64,000 nucleotides of DNA from Euonymus europaeus (lineage: Eukaryota; Streptophyta; Magnoliopsida; Celastrales; Celastraceae). The notes under the pieces are model-generated. The model was not told the origin of the DNA. It ran no database searches and saw nothing but the letters and a program-made list of their open reading frames with translations. The position numbers and the translations under genes are program-made. Numbering within the stretch: the first letter of the stretch is position 1; the number at the start of each line of letters is the position of its first letter. The stretch covers positions 377,001 to 441,000 of the forward strand of contig OY756957.1 of NCBI GenBank assembly GCA_963580455.1, read 5' to 3'. This document shows positions 52,641 through 63,936 of this stretch, piece by piece.

Positions 52641-53979
52641 AGTCTCGTTTCACCTATTTAGCCGCGAAATGTGGTTTCTTTACGTAAACGGTTTTATGAA
52701 TATCCGTTGACTCCGAGTTCTGAATTCGGTGATTTTTAGCTTGATTTCACACTAATTTTCGAGCTCTATGATCCTGGCGTTTCGGATTTTGATTTCAGAA
52801 CTCGTGGCTAGTTGGTCTCGTTTCACCTAGTTAGCCGCGAAATGTGGTTTCTTTACGTAAACGGTTTTATGAATATCCGTTGACTCCGAGTTCTGAATTC
52901 GGTGATTTTTAGCTTTATTACACACTAATTTTCAAGCTGTACGATCCTGGCGTTTCGGATATTGATTTCAGAACTCGTGGCAAATTGGTCTCGTTTCACC
53001 TAGTTAGCCGCGAAATGTGGTTTCTTTACGTAAACGGTTTTATGAATATCCGTTGACTTCGAGTTCTGAATTCGGTGATTTTTAACTTGATTTCACACTA
53101 CTTTTTGAGCTCTACGATCCTGGCGTTTCGGATTTTGATTTTAAAACCCGTGGCTAGTTGGTCTCGTTTCACCTATTTAGCCGCGAAATGTGGTTTCTTT
53201 ACGTAAACGGTTTTATGAATATCCGTTGACTCCGAGTTCTGAATTCGGTGATTTTTAGCTTGATTTCACACTACTTTTCGAGCTCTACGATCCTGGCGTT
53301 TCGGATATTGATTTCAGAACTCGTGGCTAGTTGGTCTCGTTTCTCCCAGTTAGCCGCGAAATGTGGTTTCTTTACGTATACGGTTTTATGAATATCCGTT
53401 GACTTCGAGTTCTGAATTCGGTGATTTTTAACTTGATTTCACACTACTTTTTGAGCTCTACGATCCTGGCGTTTCGGATTTTGATTTTAAAACTCGTGGC
53501 TAGTTGGTCTCGTTTCACCTATTTAGCCGCGAAATGTGGTTTCTTTACGTAAACGGTTTTATGAATATCCGTTGACTCCGAGTTCTGAATTCGGTGATTT
53601 TTAGCTTGATTTCACACTAATTTTCGAGCTCTATGATCCTTGCGTTTCGGATTTTGATTTCAGAACTCGTGGCTAGTTGGTCTCGTTTCACCTAGTTAGC
53701 CGCGAAATGTGGTTTCTTTACGTAAACGGTTTTATGAATATCCGTTGACTCCGAGTTCTGAATTCAGTGATTTTTAGCTTGATTTCACACTAATTTTTGA
53801 GCTCTACGATCATGGCATTTCGGATTTTGATTTCGGAACTCGTGGCTAGTTGGTCTCGTTTCACCTAGTTAGCCGCGAAATGTGGTTTCTTTACGTAAAC
53901 GGTTTTATGAATATCCGTTGACTCCGAGTTCTGAATTCGGTGATTTTTAGCTTGATTTCACACTACTTTTCGAGCTCTA

Positions 53980-54030
53980 CAATCCTGGGTTTTCGGATTT
54001 CGATTTCAGAACTCGTGGCTAGTAGGTCTC
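53980..54030 (+). repeat. Domain I-type tract inside domain III
   Basis: One monomer junction reads CAATCCTGGGTTTTCGG, then GGATTTCGATTTCAG, then CTAGTAGGTCTC. This combination is otherwise seen near 3.8, 4.15, 6.74, 22.83 and 28.04 kb, all in domain I. I saw no other CTAGTAGG right of about 30.5 kb. The sequence on both sides is ordinary domain III type (CCTATTTAGCC follows at once). Confidence 0.75.
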
Positions 54031-55439
54031 GTTTCACCTATTTAGCCGCGAAATGTGGTTTCTTTACGTAAACGGTTTTATGAATATCCGTTGACTCCGA
54101 GTTCTGAATTCGGTGATTTTTAGCTTGATTTCACACTACTTTTTGAGCTCTACGATCCTGGCGTTTCGGATTTTGATTTCAGAACTCGTGGCTAGTTGGT
54201 CTCGTTTCACCGAGTTAGCCGCGAAATGTGGTTTCTTTACGTAAACGGTTTTATGAATATCCGTTGACTCCGAGTTCTGAATTCTGTGATTTTTAGCTTT
54301 ATTTCACACTAATTTTCGAGCTCTACGATCCTGGCATTTTGGATTTTGATTTCAGAACTCGTGGCTAGTTGGTCTCGTTTCACCTAGTTAGCCGCGAAAT
54401 GTGGTTTCTTTACGTAAACGGTTTTATGAATATCCGTTGACTCCGAGTTCCGAATTCGGTGATTTTTAGCTTTATTACACACTAATTTTCAAGCTCTACG
54501 ATCCTGGCGTTTCGGATATTGATTTCAGAACTCGTGGCAAATTGGTCTCGTTTCACCTAGTTAGCCGCGAAATGTGGTTTCTTTACGTAAACGGTTTTAT
54601 GAATATCCGTTGACTTCGAGTTCTGAATTCGGTGATTTTTAACTTGATTTCACACTACTTTTTGAGCTCTACGATCCTGGCGTTTCGGATTTTGATTTTA
54701 AAACCCGTGGCTAGTTGGTCTCGTTTCACCTATTTAGCCGCGAAATGTGGTTTCTTTACGTAAACGGTTTTATGAATATCCGTTGACTCCGAGTTCTGAA
54801 TTCGGTGATTTTTAGCTTGATTTCACACTACTTTTTGAGCTCTACGATCCTGGCGTTTCGGATTTTGATTTCAGAACTCGTGGCTAGTTGGTCTCGTTTC
54901 TCCCAGTTAGCCGCGAAATGTGGTTTCTTTACGTAAACGGTTTTATGAATATCCGTCGACTTCGAGTTCTGAATTCGGTGATTTTTAACTTGATTTCACA
55001 CTACTTTTTGAGCTCTACGATCCTGGCGTTTCGGATTTTGATTTTAAAACTCGTGGCTAGTTGGTCTCGTTTCACCTATTTAGCCGCGAAATGTGGTTTC
55101 TTTACGTAAACGGTTTTATGAATATCCGTTGACTCCGAGTTCTGAATTCGGTGATTTTTAGCTTGATTTCACACTAATTTTCGAGCTCTATGATCCTGGC
55201 GTTTCGGATTTTGATTTCAGAACTCGTGGCTAGTTGGTCTCGTTTCACCTAGTTAGCCGCGAAATGTGGTTTCTTTACGTAAACGGTTTTATGAATATCC
55301 GTTGACTCCGAGTTCTGAATTCGGTGATTTTTAGCTTTATTTCACACTAATTTTCGAGCTCTACGAACCTGGCGTTTCGGATATTGATTTCAGAACTCGT
55401 GGCAAGTTGGTCTCGTTTCACCTAGTTAGCCGCGAAATG

Positions 55440-55800
55440 TGGTTTCTTTACGTAAACGGTTTTATGAATATCCGTTGACTTCGAGTTCTGAATTCGGTGA
55501 TTTTTAACTTGATTTCACACTACTTTTTGAGCTCTACGATCCTGGCGTTTCGGATTTTGATTTTAAAACCCGTGGCTAGTTGGTCTCGTTTCACCTATTT
55601 AGCCGCGAAATGTGGTTTCTTTACGTAAACGGTTTTATGAATATCCGTTGACTTCGAGTTCTGAATTCGGTGATTTTTAACTTGATTTCACACTACTTTT
55701 TGAGCTCTACGATCCTGGCGTTTCGGATTTTGATTTTAAAACCCGTGGCTAGTTGGTCTCGTTTCACCTATTTAGCCGCGAAATGTGGTTTCTTTACGTA
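55440..55800 (+). repeat. Single-monomer tandem duplication
   Basis: The monomer GACTTCGAG ... TTTTTAACTTG ... TTTTAAAACCCG ... CCTATTTAGCC occurs twice in succession, 173 bp apart (GACTTCGAG near 55,478 and 55,651). The same doublet recurs near 57,209 and 57,382. This is the smallest class of copy-number change seen here. Confidence 0.75.
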
Positions 55801-58800
55801 AACGGTTTTATGAATATCCGTTGACTCCGAGTTCTGAATTCGGTGATTTTTAGCTTGATTTCACACTAATTTTTGAGCTCTACGATCCTGGCGTTTCGGA
55901 TTTTGATTTCAGAACTCGTGGCTAGTTGGTCTCGTTTCACCGAGTTAGCCGCGAAATGTGGTTTCTTTACGTAAACGGTTTTATGAATATCCGTTGACTC
56001 CGAGTTCTGAATTCGGTGATTTTTAGCTTTATTTCACACTAATTTTCGAGCTCTACGATCCTGGCGTTTCGGATATTGATTTCAGAACTCGTGGCAAGTT
56101 GGTCTCGTTTCACCTAGTTAGCCGCGAAATGTGGTTTCTTTACGTAAACGGTTTTATGAATATCCGTTGACTCCGAGTTCTGAATTCGATGATTTTTAGC
56201 TTGATTTGACACTAATTTTCGAGCTCTACGATCCTGGCTTTTCGGATATTGATTTCATAACTCGTGGCTAGTTGGTCTCGTTTCACCTAGTTAGCCGCGA
56301 AATGTGGTTTCTTTACGTAAACGGTTTTATGAATATCCGTTGACTCCGAGTTCTGAATTCGATGATTTTTAGCTTGATTTCACACTAATTTTTGAGCTCT
56401 ACGATCCTGGCGTTTCGGATATTGATTTCAGAACTCGTGGCAAGTTGGTCTCGCTTCACCCAGTTAGCCGCGAAATGTGGTTTCTTTACGTAAACGGTTT
56501 TATGAATATCCGTTGACTCCGAGTTCTGAATTCAGTGATTTTTAACTTGATTTCACACTAATTTTTGAGCTCTACGATCATGGTGTTTCGGATTTTGATT
56601 TTAAAACCCGTGGCTAGTTGGTCTCGTTTCACCTATTTAGCCGCGAAATGTGGTTTCTTTACGTAAACGGTTTTATGAATATCCGTTGACTTCGAGTTCT
56701 GAATTCGGTGATTTTTAACTTGATTTCACACTACTTTTTGAGCTCTACGATCCTGGCGTTTCGGATTTTGATTTTAAAACCCGTGGCTAGTTGGTCTCGT
56801 TTCACCTATTTAGCCGCGAAATGTGGTTTCTTTACGTAAACGGTTTTATGAATATCCGTTGACTCCGAGTTCTGAATTCGGTGATTTTTAGCTTGATTTC
56901 ACACTAATTTTCGAGCTCTATGATCCTGGCGTTTCGGATTTTGATTTCAGAACTCGTGGCTAGTTGGTCTCGTTTCACCGAGTTAGCCGCGAAATGTGGT
57001 TTCTTTACGTAAACGGTTTTATGAATATCCGTTGACTCCGAGTTCTGAATTCGGTGATTTTTAGCTTTATTTCACACTAATTTTCGAGCTCTACGATCCT
57101 GGCGTTTCGGATATTGATTTCAGAACTCGTGGCAAGTTGGTCTCGTTTCACCTAGTTAGCCGCGAAATGTGGTTTCTTTACGTAAACGGTTTTATGAATA
57201 TCCGTTGACTTCGAGTTCTGAATTCGGTGATTTTTAACTTGATTTCACACTACTTTTTGAGCTCTACGATCCTGGCGTTTCGGATTTTGATTTTAAAACC
57301 CGTGGCTAGTTGGTCTCGTTTCACCTATTTAGCCGCGAAATGTGGTTTCTTTACGTAAACGGTTTTATGAATATCCGTTGACTTCGAGTTCTGAATTCGG
57401 TGATTTTTAACTTGATTTCACACTACTTTTTGAGCTCTACGATCCTGGCGTTTCGGATTTTGATTTTAAAACCCGTGGCTAGTTGGTCTCGTTTCACCTA
57501 TTTAGCCGCGAAATGTGGTTTCTTTACGTAAACGGTTTTATGAATATCCGTTGACTCCGAGTTCTGAATTCGGTGATTTTTAGCTTGATTTCACACTAAT
57601 TTTTGAGCTCTACGATCCTGGCGTTTCGGATTTTGATTTCAGAACTCGTGGCTAGTTGGTCTCGTTTCATCGAGTTAGCCGCGAAATGTGGTTTCTTTAC
57701 GTAAACGGTTTTATGAATATCCGTTGACTCCGAGTTCTGAATTCGGTGATTTTTAGCTTTATTTCACACTAATTTTCGAGCTCTACGATCCTGGCGTTTC
57801 GGATATTGATTTCAGAACTCGTGGCAAGTTGGTCTCGTTTCTCCCAGTTAGCCGCGAAATGTGGTTTCTTTACGTAAACGGTTTTATGAATATCCGTTGA
57901 CTCCGAGTTCTGAATTCGGTGATTTTTAACTTGATTTCACACTACTTTTCGAGCTCTACGATCCTGGCATTTCGGATTTTGATTTTAAAACTCGTGGCTA
58001 GTTGGTCTCGTTTCACCTATTTAGCCGCGAAATGTGGTTTCTTTACGTAAACGGTTTTATGAATATCCGTTGACTCCGAGTTCTGAATTCGGTGATTTTT
58101 AGCTTGATTTCACACTAATTTTTGAGCTCTACGATCCTGGCATTTCGTATTTTCATTTCAGAACTCGTGGATAGTTGGTCTCGTTTCACCTAGTTAGCCG
58201 CGAAATGTGGTTTCTTTACGTAAACGGTTTTATGAATATCCGTTGACTCCGAGTTCTGAATTCGGTGATTTTTAGCTTGATTTCACACTAATTTTCGAGC
58301 TCTACGATCCTGGCGTTTCGGATATTGATTTCAGAACTCGTGGCAAGTTGGTCTCGTTTCACCTATTTAGCCGCGAAATGTGGTTTCTTTACGTAAACGG
58401 TTTTATGAATATCCGTTGACTTCGAGTTCTGAATTCGGTGATTTTTAACTTGATTTCACACTACTTTTTGAGCTCTACGATCCTGGCGTTTCGGATTTTG
58501 ATTTTAAAACCCGTGGCTAGTTGGTCTCGTTTCACCTATTTAGCCGCGAAATGTGGTTTCTTTACGTAAACGGTTTTATGAATATCCGTTGACTCCGAGT
58601 TCTGAATTCGGTGATTTTTAGCTTGATTTCACACTAATTTTTGAGCTCTACGATCCTGGCGTTTCGGATTTTGATTTCAGAACTCGTGGCTAGTTGGTCT
58701 CGTTTCACCGAGTTAGCCGCGAAATGTGCTTTCTTTACGTAAACGGTTTTATGAATATCCGTTGACTCCGAGTTCTGAATTCGGTGATTTTTAGCTTTAT

Positions 58801-59490
58801 TTCACACTAATTTTCGAGCTCTACGATCCTGGCGTTTCGGATATTGATTTCAGAACTCGTGGCTAGTTGGTCTCGTTTCACCTATTTAGCCGCGAAATGT
58901 GGTTTCTTTACGTAAACGGTTTTATGAATATCCGTTGACTCCGAGTTCTGAATTCGGTGATTTTTAGCTTGATTTCACACTAATTTTCGAGCTCTACGAT
59001 CCTGGCGTTTCGGATATTGATTTCAGAACTCGTGGCTAGTTGGTCTCGTTTCACCTAGTTAGCCGCGAAATGTGGTTTCTTTACGTAAACGGTTTTATGA
59101 ATATCCGTTGACTCCGAGTTCTGAATTCGGTGATTTTTAGCTTTATTTCACACTAATTTTCGAGCTCTACAATCCTGGCGTTTCGGATATTGATTTCAGA
59201 ACTCGTGGCAAGTTGGTCTCGTTTCACCCAGTTAGCCGCGAAATGTGGTTTCTTTACGTAAACGGTTTTATGAATATCCGTTGACTCCGAGTTCTGAATT
59301 CGGTGATTTTTAGCTTGATTTCACACTACTTTTTGAGCTCTACGATCCTGGCGTTTCGGATTTTGATTTCAGAACTCGTGGCTAGTTGGTCTCGTTTCAC
59401 CGAGTTAGCCGCGAAATGTGGTTTCTTTACGTAAACGGTTTTATGAATATCCGTTGACTCCGAGTTCTGAATTCGGTGATTTTTAGCTTT

Positions 59491-59497
59491 ATTAATT
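59491..59497 (+). other. 7-bp deletion within a monomer
   Basis: The sequence reads AGCTTTATTAATTTTCGAG where relatives read AGCTTTATTTCACACT followed by AATTTTCGAG, so seven bases (TCACACT or an equivalent frame) are missing and the unit is 166 bp. Later CGGAT positions shift by -7 (59,696 and 60,561 fit). It removes part of the direct repeat TTGATTTCA and the CACACTA stretch. Confidence 0.92.
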
Positions 59498-62400
59498 TTC
59501 GAGCTCTACGATCCTGGCGTTTCGGATTTTGATTTCGGAACTCGTGGCTAGTTGGTCTCGTTTCACCTAGTTAGCCGCGAAATGTGGTTTCTTTACGTAA
59601 ACGGTTTTATGAATATCCGTTGACTCCGAGTTCTGAATTCGGTGATTTTTAGCTTGATTTCACACTACTTTTCGAGCTCTACGATCCTGGCGTTTCGGAT
59701 ATTGATTTCAGAACTCGTGGCTAGTTGGTCTCGTTTCACCGAGTTAGCCGCGAAATGTGGTTTCTTTACGTAAACGGTTTTATGAATATCCGTTGACTTC
59801 GAGTTCTGAATTCGGTGATTTTTAACTTGATTTCACACTACTTTTTGAGCTCTACGATCCTGGCGTTTCGGATTTTGATTTTAAAACTCGTGGCTAGTTG
59901 GTCTCGTTTCACCTATTTAGCCGCGAAATGTGGTTTCTTTACGTAAACGGTTTTATGAATATCCGTTGACTCCGAGTTCTGAATTCGGTGATTTTTAGCT
60001 TGATTTCACACTAATTTTCGAGCTCTATGATCCTGGCGTTTCGGATTTTGATTTCAGAACTCGTGGCTAGTTGGTCTCGTTTCACCTAGTTAGCCGCGAA
60101 ATGTGGTTTCTTTACGTAAACGGTTTTATGAATATCCGTTGACTCCGAGTTCTGAATTCGGTGATTTTTAGCTTTATTACACACTAATTTTCGAGCTCTA
60201 CGATCCTGGCGTTTCGGATATTGATTTCAGAACTCGTGGCAAGTTGGTCTCGTTTCACCTAGTTAGCCGCGAAATGTGGTTTCTTTACGTAAACGGTTTT
60301 ATGAATATCCGTTAACTTCGAGTTCTGAATTCGGTGATTTTTAACTTGATTTCACACTACTTTTTGAGCTCTACGATCCTGGCGTTTCGGATTTTGATTT
60401 TAAAACCCGTGGCTAGTTGGTCTCGTTTCACCTATTTAGCCGCGAAATGTGGTTTCTTTACGTAAACGGTTTTATGAATATCCGTTGACTCCGAGTTCTG
60501 AATTCGGTGATTTTTAGCTTGATTTCACACTACTTTTCGAGCTCTACGATCCTGGCGTTTCGGATATTGATTTCAGAACTCGTGGCTAGTTGGTCTCGTT
60601 TCTCCCAGTTAGCCGCGAAATGTGGTTTCTTTACGTAAACGGTTTTATGAATATCCGTTGACTTCGAGTTCTGAATTCGGTGATTTTTAACTTCATTTCA
60701 CACTACTTTTTGAGCTCTACGATCCTGGCGTTTCGGATTTTGATTTTAAAACTCGTGGCTAGTTGGTCTCGTTTCACCTATTTAGCCGCGAAATGTGGTT
60801 TCTTTACGTAAACGGTTTTATGAATATCCGTTGACTCCGAGTTCTGAATTCGGTGATTTTTAGCTTGATTTCACAGTAATTTTCGAGCTCTATGATCCTG
60901 GCGTTTCGGATTTTGATTTCAGAACTCGTGGCTAGTTGGTCTCGTTTCACCTAGTTAGCCGCGAAATGTGGTTTCTTTACGTAAACGGTTTTATGAATAT
61001 CCGTTGACTCCGAGTTCTGAATTCGGTGATTTTTAGCTTTATTTCACACTAATTTTCGAGCTCTATGATCCTGGCGTTTCGGATATTGATTTCATAACTC
61101 GTGGCTAGTTGGTCTCGTTTCACCGAGTTAGCCGCGAAATGTGGTTTCTTTACGTAAACGGTTTTATGAATATCCGTTGACTCCGAGTTCTGAATTCGGT
61201 GATTTTTAGCTTGATTTCACAGTAATTTTCGAGCTCTACGATCATGGCATTTCGGATTTTGATTTCGGAACTCGTGGCTAGTTGGTCTCGTTTCACCTAG
61301 TTAGCCGCGAAATGTGGTTTCTTTACGTAAACGGTTTTATGAATATCCGTTGACTCCGAGTTCTGAATTCGGTGATTTTTAGCTTGATTTCACACTAATT
61401 TTCGAGCTCTATGATCCTGGCGTTTCGGATTTTGATTTCAGAACTCGTGGCTAGTTGGTCTCGTTTCACCTAGTTAGCCGCGAAATGTGGTTTCTTTACG
61501 TAAACGGTTTTATGAATATCCGTTGACTCCGAGTTCTGAATTCGGTGATTTTTAGCTTTATTTCACACTAATTTTCGAGCTCTACGATCCTGGCGTTTCG
61601 GATATTGATTTCAGAACTCGTGGCAAGTTGGTCTCGTTTCACCTAGTTAGCCGCGAAATGTGGTTTCTTTACGTAGACGGTTTTATGAATATCCGTTGAC
61701 TTCGAGTTCTGAATTCGGTGATTTTTAACTTGATTTCACACTACTTTTTGAGCTCTACGATCCTGGCGTTTCGGATTTTGATTTTAAAACCCGTGGCTAG
61801 TTGGTCTCGTTTCACCTATTTAGCCGCGAAATGTGGTTTCTTTACGTAAACGGTTTTATGAATATCCGTTGACTCCGAGTTCTGAATTCGGTGATTTTTA
61901 GCTTGATTTCACACTAATTTTCGAGCTCTACGATCCTGGCGTTTCGGATTTTGATTTCAGAACTCGTGGCTAGTTGGTCTCGTTTCACCAAGTTAGCCGC
62001 GAAATGTGGTTTCTTTACGTAAACGGTTTTATGAATATCCGTTGACTCCGAGTTCTGAATTCGGTGATTTTTAGCTTTATTTAACACTAATTTTCGAGCT
62101 CTACGATCCTGGCGTTTCGGATATTGATTTCAGAACTCGTGGCAAGTTGGTCTCGTTTCACCTAGTTAGCCGCGAAATGTGGTTTCTTTACGTAAACGGT
62201 TTTATGAATATCCGTTGACTCCGAGTTCTGAATTCGATGATTTTTAGCTTGATTTCACACTACTTTTCGAGCTCTACGATCCTGGCGTTTCGGATATTGA
62301 TTTCATAACTCGTGGCTAGTTGGTCTCGTTTCACCTAGTTAGCCGCGAAATGTGGTTTCTTTACGTAAACGGTTTTATGAATATCCGTTGACTCCGAGTT

Positions 62401-63922
62401 CTGAATTCGGTGATTTTTAGCTTGATTTCACACTACTTTTTGAGCTCTACAATCCTGGCGTTTCGGATTTTGATTTCAGAACTCGTGGCTAGTTGGTCTC
62501 GCTTCACCCAGTTAGCCGCGAAATGTGGTTTCTTTACGTAAACGGTTTTATGAATATCCGTTGACTCCGAGTTCTGAATTCAGTGATTTTTAGCTTGATT
62601 TCACACTAATTTTTGAGCTCTACGATCATGGCATTTCGGATTTTGATTTCGGAACTCGTGGCTAGTTGGTCTCGTTTCACCTAGTTAGCCGCGAAATGTG
62701 GTTTCTTTACGTAAACGGTTTTATGAATATCCGTTGACTCCGAGTTCTGAATTCGGTGATTTTTAGCTTGATTTCACACTACTTTTTGAGCTCTACAATC
62801 CTGGCGTTTCGGATATTGATTTCAGAACTCGTGGCTAGTTGGTCTCGTTTCTCCCAGTTAGCCGCGAAATGTGGTTTCTTTACGTAAACGGTTTTATGAA
62901 TATCCGTTGACTTCGAGTTCTGAATTCGGTGATTTTTAACTTGATTTCACACTACTTTTTGAGCTCTACGATCCTGGCGTTTCGGATTTTGATTTTAAAA
63001 CTCGTGGCTAGTTGGTCTCGTTTCACCTATTTAGCCGCGAAATGTGGTTTCTTTACGTAAACGGTTTTATGAATATCCGTTGACTCCGAGTTCTGAATTC
63101 GGTGATTTTTAGCTTGATTTCACACTAATTTTCGAGCTCTATGATCCTGGCGTTTCGGATTTTGATTTCAGAACTCGTGGCTAGTTGGTCTCGTTTCACC
63201 TAGTTAGCCGCGAAATGTGGTTTCTTTACGTAAACGGTTTTATGAATATCCGTTGACTACGAGTTCTGAATTCGGTGATTTTTAAATTGATTTCACACTA
63301 ATTTTCGAGCTCTACGATCCTGGCGTTTCGTATATTGATTTCAGAACTCGTAGCTAGTTGGTCTCGTTTCAACTAGTTAGCCGCGAAATGTGATTTCTTT
63401 ACGTAAACGGTTTTATGAATATCCGTTGACTCCGAGTTCTGAATTCGGTGATTTTTAGCTTGATTTCACACTAATTTTCGAGCTCTACGATCCTGGCGTT
63501 TCGGATATTGATTTCAGAACTCGTGGCTAGTTGGTCTCGTTTCACCTAGTTAGCCGCGAAATGTGGTTTCTTTACGTAAACGGTTTTATGAATATCCGTT
63601 GACTCCGAGTTCTGAATTCGGTGATTTTTAGCTTGATTTCACAATACTTTTCGAGCTCTACGATCTTGGCGTTTCGGATATTGATTTCAGAACTCGTGGC
63701 TAGCTGGTCTCTTTTCACCTAGTTAGCCGCGAAATGTGGTTTCTTTACGTAAACGGTTTTATGAATATCCGTTGACTCCGAGTTCTGAATTCGGTGATTT
63801 TTAGCTTGATTTCACACTACTTTTTGAGCTCTACAATCCTAGCGTTTCTGATTTTGATTTCAAAACTCGCGGCTAGTTGGTCTCGTTTCACCGAGTTAGC
63901 CGCGAAATGTGGTTTCTTTACG

Positions 63923-63936
63923 TAAAGAGTTTTTAT
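63923..63936 (+). other. Altered GTAAAC motif with +1 insertion in the last monomer
   Basis: CGTAAAGAGTTTTTATG stands where almost all monomers have CGTAAACGGTTTTATG: one base longer and with changed bases just after the TACGTA palindrome. The same last unit also has CTGATTTTG for CGGATTTTG, ACTCGCGGC for ACTCGTGGC, and ATCCTTTGAC. Whether it is near the array edge cannot be seen. Confidence 0.8.

Noticed and set aside
54888..55109. 73-codon open reading frame on the + strand
   Set aside because: It is also plain satellite read-through, made possible by TTTTTAACTTG and TTTTAAAACTCG variants. The peptide repeats the same translated motif twice (MWFLYVNGF, then CGFFT), as expected from a tandem repeat, and has no coding signal of its own.
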